Part shown: positions 35,201 through 42,512 of the stretch, one piece after another
How the letters are laid out: each line of letters begins with the position of its first letter
Numbering within the stretch: the first letter of the stretch is position 1
Assembly (NCBI RefSeq): GCF_905220415.1
Contig: NC_059553.1
Location: 3,868,501-3,932,500, forward strand
From: Colias croceus
Lineage: Eukaryota; Arthropoda; Insecta; Lepidoptera; Pieridae
Direction: 5' to 3'
Length of the DNA stretch: 64,000 bases
Translations under genes and position numbers: made by a program
Notes under the pieces: model-generated
Databases searched by the model: none
What the model was told of the DNA's origin: nothing
The model's input: the letters and a program-made list of their open reading frames with translations, nothing else

Positions 35201-37508
35201 AATAATTACAGAATTGAATACATATTTATGAAACAATTTCTAGGGACTCATTTATTAATCAATTAAGCTGTAAAGTTGATCACTTAATAGTCCCTGTTCA
35301 AGTAGACCTTAATAGTAGCCAAGTGTATCATATTTTGCCATGGTTTATGGTATAAGTGAATAACCCAAAAAAAATATGTAACAGGAACAAAATTATGCCA
35401 ATAGTGATATAAATAAATGAATTAATTAAACGATCGAATTAATTTATGTAAATTATTATCATAAACTCAACACAAACAGCGAAAGGCTATCTTATCGTTA
35501 GGCTGCAATCCTCATAATGAAAGGAAAACAAACGAATGAGCAAAAGTAAGTTGATGATGTTATTTATATTGATGATTATAATAATTTCTAGATTGTTCGA
35601 CGTCGGCGGGCAACGGTCGGAGCGGAAGAAGTGGATCCACTGCTTCGAAGATGTGACCGCGATCATATTCTGCGTCGCCATGTCGGAGTACGACCAGGTG
35701 TTGCACGAGGATGAAACAACGGTGATTATTTGCTTGGTTTTAACTTAGTATTTGATTTGGTCAGTTTATACTTTAATATTTTATAGTATGCAGTCAACTA
35801 CAACTAATATGTACTTGAAAGATGTGACCAGTACAATTATTTGTTGAGTTATTTTTTTAGACATGTTTTTAACCTTTACAGAAGATGGACAAATTTATAG
35901 TTGATCAAGAAAAAATGGACAGAAAAATAAAAAAATATTGGATTGTAAAAGTAGTCACAAAGTTTATAAGTATACCAATCTCTATGAATTTAGATTTACA
36001 AGGTTCAATCAGCAACATCACCTGCGTAATACCCGCATTAAAAGCTTACTAATTTTTATTCAAATTCGATCAATTTAGAGTAGAACAATTTTTGAGTAAA
36101 AGTGCTAAAAACAATATCCTATGCTACTAATAGCATAGGATATCGTAATTTTGTTTTTAAAATTTCCGCAAAATACTAAAACACTCCCAACATATCGATA
36201 TCACAATAACCTTTTAATCAAAAATTAATCGCATTCTCCCCTCAAAATTCCAGAACCGCATGCAGGAGAGCTTGAAGCTGTTCGACTCGATCTGCAACAA
36301 CAAGTGGTTCACGGACACCAGCATCATCCTGTTCTTGAACAAGAAGGATCTGTTCGAAGAGAAGATACGCCGGTCGCCGCTCACCATCTGCTTCCCGGAG
36401 TACACCGGTACATACATTCTTTTGTTATTTAAACTTACTAATATTATAAACTAGCTGTGCCTCGCGGTTTCACCCGCATTGCTATGCTCATGTTGGCCTT
36501 AGGTTGATGATATAACCTTCCTGGATAAATGGGCTATCTAATAAAAGAAAGAATTTTTCAAATCGGACCAGTAACTACCGAGATTAGCGCGTTCAAACGA
36601 ACAAACTCTTCAGCTTTATAATATTAGTATAGTTGTGAAATATTCTTTGTTACTCCTTCACGCAAAAACTGTAAAACCGATTTTATTGAAATTTGGCGAA
36701 GTTTTCATGAATAGGTATTTATATCTCGTAAATCCCACGGGAACGGGAACTGTGCGGGTTTTTTCTATGACTACGCGGGCGAAGCTACGGGTGAAAAGTA
36801 TTTTATATGAAAAATTTTGAATAAAAAAAAAATGTTTTTAAATCAAAGTTGGCTTTATAGAAACTGTTTTCGGAGCTGGTGGATAATAATTATTTATTTA
36901 TTCCTGTATTGTGATTCAAAAGTGCATGTAAAAGTACTTATCTCTGTGTGTGGTATTATATTGTTATGGTTATCACTTTATTATGAGATTAATGATAAAG
37001 GTGAAGATAGCTTAGAATAATCAAATGAAGTAGAACTTGTACTGTATGAATGATGAAAGTAGAATTTGTATTATCACACGGACAATAAACTGACGGACTG
37101 ATAAAATTATTGTTTCAATCAAACTAACTCTTAATTAGAAAGTAGTATCACTACATAGTATCAAACGAAGCTTCTTGCTGTCTGTCGTTATTATTTGTTT
37201 TTGCGTTTGCATTGCGTGCGTTTGAGTTTTTTATTTAGATAGTGTTCTCGAGAAAGGTTGAAGCGTATATGTAAGTTTTAGGCAATGCAGGCTTTCTATA
37301 TAATGTGTAATTGTCCCCAGGTGCACAAGAGTACGGCGAGGCGGCTGCGTACATCCAGGCGCAGTTCGAGGCGAAGAACAAGTCCACCACGAAGGAGATC
37401 TACTGCCACATGACGTGCGCCACCGACACCAACAACATCCAGTTCGTGTTCGACGCCGTCACTGACGTCATCATCGCCAACAACCTGCGCGGCTGCGGCC
37501 TCTACTAG
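2144..37508 (+). CDS. Galphao: G protein alpha-o subunit (complete gene, 2 alternative first exons + 7 shared exons)
   Basis: Coding exons: 1A 2144-2261 or 1B 3384-3501, then 8116-8158, 14370-14511, 19354-19514, 34855-34983, 35592-35721, 36254-36407, 37321-37508. Every junction has GT-AG ends and phases join to a 354-residue protein, the usual Go length. Motifs: N-terminal MGC (myristoylation at Gly2, palmitoylation at Cys3), P-loop GAGESGKST, switch I RTRVKTTG with the catalytic Arg, switch II DVGGQRSERKKW with the catalytic Gln, FLNKKD, TCAT near the end, and C-terminal GCGLY, the Go/Gi tail with the Cys that pertussis toxin modifies. Role: membrane GTPase coupling receptors to effectors, strongly neuronal in insects. 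Exon boundaries match the conserved Gi/Go gene plan (43, 142, 130 and 154 nt exons). Intron 4 hosts a P450 gene on the other strand. Confidence 0.96.
2400..2675. repeat. Dispersed repeat fragment with the 'gcgaagccggggc' end
   Basis: From about 2530 to 2675 the text (ggctgaaccgatttcgtt ... accacgagcgaagccgggg ... gactgctagt) matches the right ends of repeats at 12.1, 17.6, 21.4 and 28.6 kb. It is a short interspersed element common in Lepidoptera, here a 3' fragment between the two alternative first exons. The left limit is uncertain. Confidence 0.6.
3009..3383 (+). promoter_or_regulatory. Galphao: Putative start region and 5' UTR of exon 1B of G alpha-o
   Basis: A CpG-rich block starts near 2960. 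Arthropod initiator-like TCAGT occurs at 3009-3013 and 3034-3038 with no TATA box nearby, as expected for a TATA-less insect promoter. The leader to the ATG at 3384 would be about 350-375 nt. The start site is inferred from motif and composition only. Confidence 0.4.
3384..3501 (+). CDS. Galphao: G alpha-o alternative coding exon 1B
   Basis: Encodes MGCTQSAEERAAAARSRQIE, then RNLKEDGIQASKDIKLLLLG, ending in phase 1 before gtacag, so it joins exon 2 in the same frame as exon 1A. The ATG sits in a good context (gccgacATGg). This is the isoform closest to vertebrate Go. Confidence 0.95.
3502..8115 (+). other. Galphao: G alpha-o intron 1 (no gene found)
   Basis: AT-rich intron. It holds a short ATAA microsatellite (about 5112-5134), a perfect 11-bp-arm inverted repeat at 5888-5913 within a local GC-richer patch (5870-6030), and otherwise nothing I can name. 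Confidence 0.7.
5888..5913. repeat. Perfect inverted repeat (11-bp arms, 4-nt loop)
   Basis: CCGCGATCTAT - TACG - ATAGATCGCGG is an exact hairpin. Outer segments gcaag / cttgc extend the pairing after an unpaired stretch. The surroundings to about 6030 are unusually GC-rich for this intron, so it may be the remnant of a small foldback element. Confidence 0.55.
8116..8158 (+). CDS. Galphao: G alpha-o exon 2 (P-loop)
   Basis: 43 nt from the acceptor ttacag to gtaagt; completes the split Gly and encodes AGESGKSTIVKQM plus two bases of Lys. This is the GTP phosphate-binding loop. Confidence 0.95.
8598..8784 (+). repeat. Short interspersed element, family 'ctagctgtgc' (copy 1)
   Basis: Starts ctagctgtgcggttttaccc and ends in ttcagctttataatattaa. 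The same ends and internal blocks (cttcctcgataaatgggcta, aatcggaccagtag, attagcgcgttcaaac) occur at 36451-36632. It is a non-coding SINE-like or LINE-tail repeat of the kind abundant in moths. Confidence 0.65.
8824..10777. mobile_element. Decayed pogo-like DNA transposon with an array of its own terminal motif
   Basis: Flanked by TA on both sides (8822-8823, 10778-10779). Termini GGGTCATTGCGCTGGTTTTC (left) and GGGTAATTGCACTGGTTTGC (right, reverse complement) form imperfect inverted repeats. The core GGTTTTCGTCCA is repeated inside in both orientations: about 8835, 9025, 9044, 9068, 10107, 10141, 10193, 10314, 10325, 10369 and 10732. The minus strand (9859-9530) carries a broken psq-type helix-turn-helix. 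TA duplications, terminus and HTH point to the pogo/Tigger branch of Tc1/mariner. The DDE catalytic part was not found, so it is non-autonomous or dead. Confidence 0.75.
9510..9760 (-). pseudogene. psq HTH remnant of a pogo-like transposase
   Basis: On the minus strand RRSLRNLEKKDAAYTEESLV then KALTAIRKTKASVDKSVEIKGF reads as the start of a Pipsqueak-type HTH. A shift of frame near 9600 leads to VLDRIHGKTTDNLKKRGPEL, the expected recognition-helix end and linker, before a TAA. The two halves fit the family pattern (Y-x-E-x-L-x-x-A-L ... S-x-x-x-D-R-I-x-G-K). No catalytic DDE blocks were seen. Confidence 0.6.
12000..12171 (+). repeat. Dispersed repeat with 'gcgaagccggggc' end
   Basis: The block aaaactactggaccgatatt ... 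gaacataggctactttt ... taccacgggcgaagccgggg ... gaccgctagt matches the repeats at 17.5 and 28.5 kb at its right end. The left end is a diverged version. Non-coding. Confidence 0.6.
14370..14511 (+). CDS. Galphao: G alpha-o exon 3 (helical domain)
   Basis: 142 nt, phase 2 to phase 0. Encodes IIHESGFTNEDFKQYRPVVY, SNTIQSLVAILRAMPNLGI and TYGNKDRE; acceptor caacag, donor gtaaga. It is the N-terminal half of the alpha-helical domain. Confidence 0.95.
16433..16654 (-). repeat. Short interspersed element ('tactaatattataaatgcg' family), minus orientation
   Basis: The reverse complement begins with ctaatattataaatgcgaaa and gtaactctgtctgtctg, continues through the 'gatttggtatggag' block and ends in a variant gcgagcgaagccgcgggcgg. 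The same start and middle occur in plus orientation at 17443 and 28416, so copies lie in opposite directions only 1 kb apart. Confidence 0.65.
17443..17622 (+). repeat. Short interspersed element ('tactaatattataaatgcg' family)
   Basis: Full-length-looking copy: tactaatattataaatgcga, CTGT microsatellite, cacgcttaagctactgaacc, gatacccgagaaaggacata, then taccacgggcgaagccgggg and ctagt. Closely similar to the copy at 28416-28589. Confidence 0.7.
18502..18750. mobile_element. MITE-like element with 13-bp perfect TIRs
   Basis: Left AACCGACTTCAAA (18502-18514) and right TTTGAAGTCGGTT (18738-18750) are exact inverted repeats bounding a 249-bp non-coding unit with a long T-run (about 18547-18562). 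This terminus is familiar from many moth genomes. No target duplication is clear. Confidence 0.7.
19354..19514 (+). CDS. Galphao: G alpha-o exon 4
   Basis: 161 nt, phase 0 to 2. Encodes SDGKMVFDVIQRMEDTEPFS, EELLAAMKRLWSDAGVQECF and GRSNEYQLNDSAK; acceptor cttcacag, donor gtaagt. It completes the helical domain. Confidence 0.95.
20160..20282 (-). CDS. P450 exon 7 (C-terminus)
   Basis: 123 nt after atttccag. Encodes VFHKYHVSWGYGELTYSVTP then TYVPNEPLQFTLERRQERRQ and TAA at 20162-20160, the expected beta-3/beta-4 end. Confidence 0.9.
   Translation of the reverse strand: MFHKYHVSWGYGELTYSVTPTYVPNEPLQFTLERRQERRQ
20160..25776 (-). CDS. Mitochondrial-clan cytochrome P450, CYP301-like, nested in G alpha-o intron 4
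   Basis: Seven exons on the minus strand: 25776-25436, 25357-25241, 24527-24451, 24365-23891, 22940-22862, 20848-20570, 20282-20160. All have GT-AG ends and compatible phases, giving 496 residues. Motifs: proline-rich hinge IPGPKPLPLIGNSW, DFFGNEPGLIGVHG, ELYKWALESVGAWALGTRLG, I-helix LLVGVDTTAAAAAS, K-helix KEALR (ExxR), PERW, and haem loop FGFGRRMCIGKRFAEVE with the Cys ligand. The RRxCxGKRxAExE form marks the mitochondrial clan; the order and spacing follow insect CYP301A1. CYP301A1 is linked to cuticle formation in Drosophila; which CYP301-like member this is (A1, B1 or a relative) cannot be settled by eye. The start gives only eight residues before the hinge, so no ordinary mitochondrial presequence is present (see the upstream ORF). 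Confidence 0.9.
20570..20848 (-). CDS. P450 exon 6 (PERF and haem-binding loop)
   Basis: 279 nt between attttctag and gtacgt. Begins SHVVFPHYIMSNEERYF, holds PERW and the haem loop, ends LLLLLAK. A lysine- and serine-rich insert sits between PERWLRDTN and IHPFASLP. Confidence 0.93.
21231..21398 (+). repeat. Dispersed repeat with 'gcgaagccggggc' end, in P450 intron 5
   Basis: atatataaatctcgtgtcac ... aatggactcctaaaccactt aaccgatt ... accacgggcgaagccgggg ... ccactagt. Same right end as the copies at 2.6, 12.1, 17.6 and 28.6 kb, with a different left half. Confidence 0.6.
21777..22358. mobile_element. Repeat with 'agggttccgtagc' inverted ends
   Basis: Left agggttccgtagc (21777) and right gctacggaaccct (22306-22318) are inverted repeats. 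The unit includes a CTGT tetranucleotide run (about 21829-21860) and a tail gagcccgactcgcacttggc cggttttt typical of a widespread moth repeat. No protein is encoded. Classification as a MITE or SINE is uncertain. Confidence 0.6.
22862..22940 (-). CDS. P450 exon 5
   Basis: 79 nt between actttcag and gtgagt. Encodes IKPVILGNGRCIQSDVVISG then YEVPKG, the post-K-helix beta sheet. Confidence 0.9.
23891..24365 (-). CDS. P450 exon 4 (helices E to K)
   Basis: 475 nt between attttag and gtgagt. Starts with VGAWALGTRLGCLSND, contains the I-helix VGVDTT and ends at LRACLKEAL(R). Confidence 0.92.
24451..24527 (-). CDS. P450 exon 3
   Basis: 77 nt between ttttcacag and gtaaaa. Encodes MDNMLDEKSELPESFLTELY KWALE in sequence, matching the 'ELPANFLHELYKWALESVG' stretch of CYP301. 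Confidence 0.87.
24985..25071 (+). repeat. LINE/SINE tail with (GAT)n
   Basis: ctcataggaggcccgtgtcc cagcagtgggaacgtatatg ggctgatgatgatgatgatg in sequence: the common 3' tail of moth non-LTR or derived short elements, ending in a GAT trinucleotide run, in P450 intron 2. Confidence 0.65.
25241..25357 (-). CDS. P450 exon 2
   Basis: 117 nt between ttttaccag and gtgagt. Encodes HGKPWSKFRSKVSKALVAPE then AARSAVPCLDHVAEDFVK, the C-helix region with the W-x-x-x-R haem-contact motif. Not previously visible as a long open frame. Confidence 0.88.
25436..25776 (-). CDS. P450 exon 1 (hinge, helices A-B)
   Basis: 341 nt from ATG 25776-25774; donor gtaggt splits the Val of GLIGV|HG. A second in-frame ATG at 25752 begins MIPGPKP. 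Confidence 0.88.
25749..25847 (-). promoter_or_regulatory. 33-codon upstream ORF overlapping the P450 start
   Basis: ATG at 25847-25845 opens a frame of 32 codons ending with RAVSR and a TGA at 25751-25749. That TGA overlaps the second in-frame P450 ATG (25752) as ATGA. It runs across the first P450 ATG in another frame. It may be a translated uORF, or the out-of-frame remnant of the original presequence. Confidence 0.4.
27463..27488. repeat. (TG)n microsatellite
   Basis: Dinucleotide run acgtgtgtgtgtgtgtgtgc; no further feature. Confidence 0.8.
27890..28050. other. Isolated CpG-rich patch in G alpha-o intron 4
   Basis: About 160 bp is GC-rich with many CpG and CGCG steps in an AT-rich intron. 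An open frame of 67 codons (27960-28163) crosses it but shows no domain. It could be an enhancer or alternative promoter; nothing decides this. Confidence 0.35.
28332..28412. mobile_element. TTAACCC-ended terminal fragment with nested palindromes
   Basis: ttaacccattgagccccgaa is a piggyBac-style end next to TTAA. Inside are gcccgatcgggc, cacaatagattttctattgtg (9-bp arms) and outer agcccc / ggggct arms. No matching right terminus was found, so it is a fragment or solo hairpin. Confidence 0.4.
28416..28589 (+). repeat. Short interspersed element ('tactaatattataaatgcg' family)
   Basis: Near-identical to 17443-17622, with a longer CTGT run and a small deletion after cacgcctaa. Ends taccacgggcgaagccgggg ... 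ccactagt. Confidence 0.7.
29050..29200. repeat. Long inverted repeat, about 33-bp near-perfect arms
   Basis: The left arm (about 29052-29084) agttcaggatacatcgccca ttttgcaagtg is repeated exactly in reverse complement at about 29168-29199 with a loop near 80 nt. The flanks share actat on both sides, a possible 5-bp target duplication. This is either a tiny foldback transposon or a hairpin-RNA locus. Confidence 0.65.
30229..31330. mobile_element. GC-rich insert starting at (TTAGG)3, possible telomeric LINE 5' region
   Basis: The left limit is an exact ttaggttaggttagg (30232-30246), the lepidopteran telomere unit. The next 1.1 kb is strongly GC-rich: a GGCT-repeat block (30410-30640), then a series of hairpins (tgttggtagtctaactacca; gcgtcacttttgtgacacgc; ggctgtcctgagacagcc; ccgatgatgg...ccatcatcgg). 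Open frames here are compositional artefacts with no RT or endonuclease motif. R1-clade telomeric LINEs (TRAS, SART) insert in TTAGG arrays and have GC-rich 5' UTRs, so this could be such a 5' fragment; that is inference. Confidence 0.4.
30410..30640. repeat. GGCT/GGCTG low-complexity tandem repeat
   Basis: Imperfect tandem runs of ggctggctggctgg interrupted by accggctg units; a minisatellite-like block in the GC-rich insert. It creates long spurious open frames rich in Trp-Leu-Ala-Gly. Confidence 0.75.
31347..31396. repeat. AT-rich hairpin at the right edge of the GC-rich insert
   Basis: ttataaccctacatattta and taaatatgtaaagggttata pair over about 18 bp with a 10-nt loop. It lies immediately to the right of the GC-rich block. 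Confidence 0.55.
34855..34983 (+). CDS. Galphao: G alpha-o exon 5 (switch I)
   Basis: 129 nt between gtcctcag and gtaagt. Encodes FLDDLDRLGARDYQPTEQDI LRTRVKTTGIVEVHFSFKN in order; contains the catalytic Arg and the Mg-binding Thr. Confidence 0.96.
34984..35591 (+). other. Galphao: G alpha-o intron 5
   Basis: Short AT-rich intron without recognisable content. Confidence 0.8.
35592..35721 (+). CDS. Galphao: G alpha-o exon 6 (switch II)
   Basis: 130 nt between atttctag and gtgatt. Encodes LFDVGGQRSERKKWIHCFED VTAIIFCVAMSEYDQVLHED ETT, including the catalytic Gln of DVGGQ. Confidence 0.96.
35722..36253 (+). other. Galphao: G alpha-o intron 6
   Basis: AT-rich. It contains an exact inverted repeat atatcctatgctactaatag / catagga (36113-36141), otherwise nothing. 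Confidence 0.7.
36254..36407 (+). CDS. Galphao: G alpha-o exon 7 (NKKD)
   Basis: 154 nt between attccag and gtacat. Encodes NRMQESLKLFDSICNNKWFT, then DTSIILFLNKKDLFEEKIRR and SPLTICFPEYT; NKKD binds the guanine base. Confidence 0.96.
36451..36632 (+). repeat. Short interspersed element, family 'ctagctgtgc' (copy 2)
   Basis: ctagctgtgcctcgcggttt ... gataaatgggctatctaa ... aatcggaccagtaac ... cttcagctttataatattag. Same family as 8598-8784, here in G alpha-o intron 7. Confidence 0.7.
36633..36800. repeat. Second repeat fragment abutting copy 2
   Basis: ttactccttcacgcaaaaac ... gattttattgaaatttggc ... aatcccacgggaacgggaac ... gactacgcgggcgaagctac gggt. This is another moth dispersed repeat; a fragment of it recurs near 58200. 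Confidence 0.5.
37321..37508 (+). CDS. Galphao: G alpha-o exon 8 (C-terminus)
   Basis: 188 nt after ttgtccccag. Contains TCAT in CHMTCATDTNNIQFVFDAV and ends NNLRGCGLY then TAG at 37506-37508. The GCGLY tail identifies Go and is the receptor-contact site. Confidence 0.97.
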
Positions 37509-40160
37509 ACCCCACAGACTACGCTAGTGGGAATCGACCATAGACAAGAACGACTTTTTACCCGCCCGGATACCAGCCCTTTTGACATCTTTTTTTTCGC
37601 CCGGATACAAGCCCTTTTGATTTTATGGTCTTATCGTTTCAAAACCCGTTCGACGGCTATGTAAATTCTCACTAGGCCCAGTCCACTACTGTACGATGAT
37701 AGTGTCCGATGTTTATCATTTGTGCGACGATGTGACGTTTCGTTCGATTCAGTTGCAGTTTGGACACGATTCAGAGTACGTAGTGTCGCTCCGATGTAAG
37801 ACGGGAGGGAGCATTTATTTGTATCGCCGTAAGTGTGCGGCGTGTGTATCTGTAAGTCTGTACACGAGGCCGCCGACGGCAGTATGTGTAAGCTTGACGC
37901 CGACGCACGTCGCTTGGGCACGTGGCCCCGCGCTACAGTGTGCGACTAGATCCGAATCGGTCCCACTCTTTGTAATATATACCGTTTAGTTGGTTTCGCC
38001 CCCGGTTCGTTTCGCGATTGGCGGTTCGTTAGACATCTAGTGTTCGATTGTAAAGTTTGGTGCTAGATACGTGCGTTCGCGGTCTAGTGGGCGCGGGGTC
38101 GGGCCGCTTATATACTCACTCTCTTACGGACCAATGCCAGATGGAACCAACGCTTAGCGCCGAGTAGTGTGCGCGACAGGCCTACTTACTGTTACGAATA
38201 TCATTCCATTTAGAGTTGACTCGGTCACGATGAGATGATTTATTTTTTATAAACTTTTCGATGCACAACTGTAGCCGAGGTCGTCGTGAGATCGTTTCGT
38301 TTTTGCATTTTGTAGCGTTGTCGCGACGCCTATCTTAGTGTTTATTTAAGTTAAGTCACGTTAGCACAAAATGTTTATTCCTACGAGAGCATTAATCGTT
38401 TATTCAATATACAATGTTTTAATAATTATTTTTTTGTGTTCATATTTTTTCTATATCACTTTACAATAACCATAAGGTGTAGCCGTTTAAGATCTACTCT
38501 TTGTAATCAATTATAAAATCGTTTTAGGTATTTATTTCGTGTAGCGTATTTATAAAGTTTCGGACGTGTATGATGTAACAGACGTATTTAATTTTATGGA
38601 TAAGCGTAATCAACATTCACGGTCTCGTTAGTCGGAGATTATCATATGAACACAGAACAAACGCGTGGAACGGCAGTTGTACACTGCGACACCGATCGGT
38701 TCTGTTCGCGCGATGTAAGATATGTGAGTATATAAACTTGTATACACTCGCGAATTGGCGTTAGCTCCATTATACATATATATACTATATAACATAATTT
38801 ATTATTAATAATAAAATAAAAAAAATCTTACTTTTAAGCATTAGAACAGTAACTGTATCGATAAACGTTAATTAATAATGCGATTAGAAGGTAACCTTTA
38901 CTATCGTCATAGTTAGGTCATTTTCATTTTATGTTTATTGAGTATGTAAAAAGTGATTACTTAAATGAAAATGTAACGCCTACGTGTGACCGCGCGGCCA
39001 CTCCGAGCCGAGACCTCGGAACCAAAGATTTAATCGTTAAATACTTTAAGAACCTATCGATGTATCTTATAATTACTATCACTCGAGAACGATGTAACTA
39101 CTATTTTTCGTAGACTCCACTTACTGATAATTAATTTGTTAATGAAAATTCGGGAGTGGCCCGCGACCCGAGCGTTCGTCGCTCGCTTGTTGCTAGGTAG
39201 GTTTTTTACTGTTATGTAACAATATGTGTATGTAAAACAAAACTAATAATTATATTTAGCGCAGTTATACATTTGATCCGAGATGTACGTTATAAGCTTC
39301 ATTACATTTTAGACGGTCGACGGCGGATCGCCCGGCCCGTCTGAATATCTTCATGTCTTTTAATGTGTTCCTCCGCTTATCATGTATGCTTTAAATTTCG
39401 AGTGAATGTGATGTAAATTTTGTACACTGCCGCCGATGTCGGTTCGCTCGGACAGATTTTAGTTCGTAAGAGTTTGGACACGCACACCGCTTTCGGTATC
39501 CCCACTGTACCTCAGCGGGCCAAACGCAACAACACACGATGACCCGACACAACACTCCCATATCAAAGTCCACTAAGCTCAAATTTACCAGATACGTGCT
39601 AAATCTTCTTATTCGAAGACTGAAATGTTGCCGCTCAAGAGTTCTAACGCTTTACTTAGGTTCGACGTACGGACGGACGGACGGGTGTGTGCATAGGTTT
39701 GATCGGTGTAGATGTATTTAATATTACAGCATCTAAACCATGAACTCGCGACATTCAGTAAATTAAGTCTCGACGATCATCACATTGCTTGTTCATATTT
39801 GCCAAAGTTTAAGCTCACGTCATTACCTGTAATTCCTTAATGTTTTAATTACGTGTGACAATCGACGAGGCGGAGGCGGGGCGCTCGATGTCGAATATTA
39901 TAATCTTATCGGTACTGATCAGAGTACAATGTGAAATCTTTAGAATTGATGAACATTTACTTCTAGCGCATATGAGAGCCGCTAGGTGTTCCACGACTCG
40001 AGTGCGGTGCGTTAGCGCATTGGCTACTGGCTACATATTCTCTGTACGTGCACTACGCGTGTTCGTACTCGAGAAACATTCAACCAGCTAAAATTAAATA
40101 AAGCGCCTGGCGGTTCAGTAAATTGAACAAATGTTTAAGGAAATAAAGTTTTTAGTCACT
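37509..40160 (+). other. Galphao: Probable long 3' UTR of G alpha-o
   Basis: Composition stays more balanced and CpG-richer than flanking introns for about 2.6 kb, without repeats from the dispersed families and without a gene in either strand. AATAAA occurs at 40097-40102 and 40142-40147, the likely poly(A) signals. The 3' end is inferred. Confidence 0.5.
37563..37632 (+). repeat. 35-bp tandem duplication in the 3' UTR
   Basis: cgcccggataccagcccttt tgacatc is repeated 35 bp later as cgcccggatacaagcccttt tgatttt, two units just after the stop codon. Confidence 0.7.
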
Positions 40161-41001
40161 AGTGGGTAATTTTTGAATGTGATTCAATCTTATCTTTATT
40201 TTTCTATATGGAGTGACTTTGTTAATTTCTTTATGTTTCAAATTATTTTTTGTAATGCATTTAATGAAAGCGATGTATTTAACCAACGATGTAATTAAAC
40301 AATATTTTCTCTTTTGTATCTCATCTGCACTGGTATTTTTTATTGAATTTACTATAAATGTACTTTTAAGTGTATAATTTTAAATAATTACTGAAAATGA
40401 TTATATTCTAATTTTTATGTTCAAATAATTTTGTTTGTTTTATTTAAACAACCTAGATCCTATCCTTACTTTAATATGTTTTATTTATTATGTTATTTAT
40501 ATATATACACAATACAGAGAAATAGGCTAAAGATGGAAATGAGCCCTTATGATAGAGAAAGTTAAAATATTAATACGAATAAATTCAGGAGACAAACTTA
40601 AAATTTCTCTTGAACCATGTTCGCAAAAACCGGAACCATATCGACTGTTGGACCGATTACAACAACCTTAACATCATGAAAGTATCATTCTTTATTTTGC
40701 AAAAAACTATTGGAGCTTATGGAATGAAACATAAAATATAAAGTTTTCGTCTGGACTATCGTTCGCGAGGCACCACTAGTATTATCTGCTACATTAATCA
40801 TAATATTTTATATAAAAAATTGGGCTCGTAAAAAGACCTCTTTGTAGTCAGAGAGGTAGTACAGTCTTTTTTTACTTTTAGGGCTATTTATAAATAATAA
40901 CTTATCTTTAAACTATGGATTTAAAACACAGGAATGAGGTCACAGATAATGGGGATAAAAACCGCAAGTAGAAAATTTTTAAGAATGGCGAAAATAATTA
41001 A
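40161..41001. other. Intergenic AT-rich stretch
   Basis: Nothing recognised apart from a weak repeat fragment near 40740-40780 (ggactatcgttcgcgaggca ccactagt). Confidence 0.6.
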
Positions 41002-42512
41002 CCCTTAAATTGATTTCGTCCGTTTTAAAAGACATAGTATTTACACACATGCTGGCGCTGTTATGGCAGACCTAAGCTTCGCTAATCGGTATATTGGGAA
41101 GAGACTAGCTATGTCCTTCGCGTACATGCAGGTTTTTTTACCAAAGCCATGTACAGTCGCGAATGGTGACCATTTGAAAATTGCAAAAAACGGATCTCTT
41201 GACTCTTTTGATAAAATTGATAATATCTGTAAGTATTTTGGCTATTTTGCTTATAATGTTATATTATTAGTTAGAATACGATTGTAAGTATAGTATTTTG
41301 ACATAATTTTGACATATTTTACAATATTTGGTATACAAATATTCGTTTATATACGATGTCCCATAAAACGGACGTTGACAACTTGGAGTATATACTAGGG
41401 TATTCTTCACATGTCCTATGTAACGGACGTTGCCAATAAGGCCCTCCATTTTCAACGGAATCATTTTGATATATTTTTCTCTATTTTTATTATATTTTAC
41501 AGGAGCATGACTTGGCAATCAATAAAAAATTCCCTCACTACCTCTGGCGGAAGCTGAAGAGTCTGGCGTTGAGTTGAGATGTCGATTTCGAAGGAAATGT
41601 AGACCTACAGGAGTGATTTCACTATGATAACAGTGTCAATCATTTACCCCCAGCACCATACCTTCGGAATTATACGACATATTGATTTGAGACACAATGA
41701 AGATTCAAAAAGTCAGAATTTTTACCATCAACAAAATATTATTGCTGCAGAATTACAGCCATTACATGAGGTGTGAGATGAATCTTCCCTACTTCTCAGT
41801 AGTTCTTCAGCCACAGCATCATGTTACTTACCAGAAATACCACCCAATGTTTGAAAATTTAAATAATATAATACCTTACAAATTAAAAAACAGGCAGACA
41901 ATGGATATAATATATGCCAAAGAATCCAAAAAAAGCGATTTAAATTTCCTGTTCGTTTTGGTACTTCAGGCATGGTATACGACTTCTTTGCATACGATGA
42001 AGCAAACACATTTCAAACTGTACAATTTAGTGAATGGGAAGAGGACTTTCTTGGTGTATTAGATAAGTTCTCAGGCTATGTAATACTATTTCTATTCCAA
42101 TTCTTAGCATATTCTTAGGCTGTGATTTTTAGTACTGTCGTTTTTTAAAATCCATTATTTTTAACGATATCGTTAAAGTTTTAACCAACATTTTAAGACA
42201 GACGTTTGAAAAGCTTATTCTAGATCCTCCATAATTATAATTTGATAATAATTTTGAATTACAGAGTTGAAAATGTGCATTGTAGTCATGTACCACGGTT
42301 GCAGGAATAATGTACAATGTCCGTTATATGTGACGGTTCGAACATGTACATATAATTGGCAATGTCCGTTTTATGTGACATAGTGAAAACAATAGAAAAA
42401 ATTAAAATTTTTAATTTTTTTTTTCATTTTCCTCTTTTCTATCCTAATTCCAATACGTCCTCCAAATTTGGACATTATAAACACAAGTTATCTAGGGGTG
42501 ACAATTTAAGGG
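41002..42512 (+). mobile_element. Decayed piggyBac-like transposon
   Basis: Flanked by TTAA at 40998-41001 and 42513-42516. Ends CCCTTAAATTG (41002-41012) and CAATTTAAGGG (42502-42512) are exact 11-bp inverted repeats. TTAA plus CCC termini are diagnostic of piggyBac. A degenerate transposase reading is present on the plus strand. Inside, five copies of a GTCCGTTTTATGTGACAT-like motif lie near both ends: 41018 and 42365 direct-type, 42318 variant, and reversed near 41357 and 41413. Length 1511 bp; dead or non-autonomous. Confidence 0.8.
41750..42110 (+). pseudogene. piggyBac-type transposase remnant
   Basis: One frame reads MKIQKVRIF... to DIIYAKESKKSD (41697 on); after a frame change at the A-run near 41930, a second reads RFKFPVRFGTSGMVYDFFAY DEANTFQTVQFSEWEEDFLG. 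This resembles the 'KPHKWGFKVFVLAGxSGIVYDFEIY' block of piggyBac transposases after their second catalytic Asp. Frame changes and stops show it is broken. The catalytic residues were not found. Confidence 0.55.

Noticed and set aside
37696..37989. 97-codon frame after the G alpha-o stop
   Set aside because: Lies in the 3' UTR, where open frames exist on both strands; no domain.
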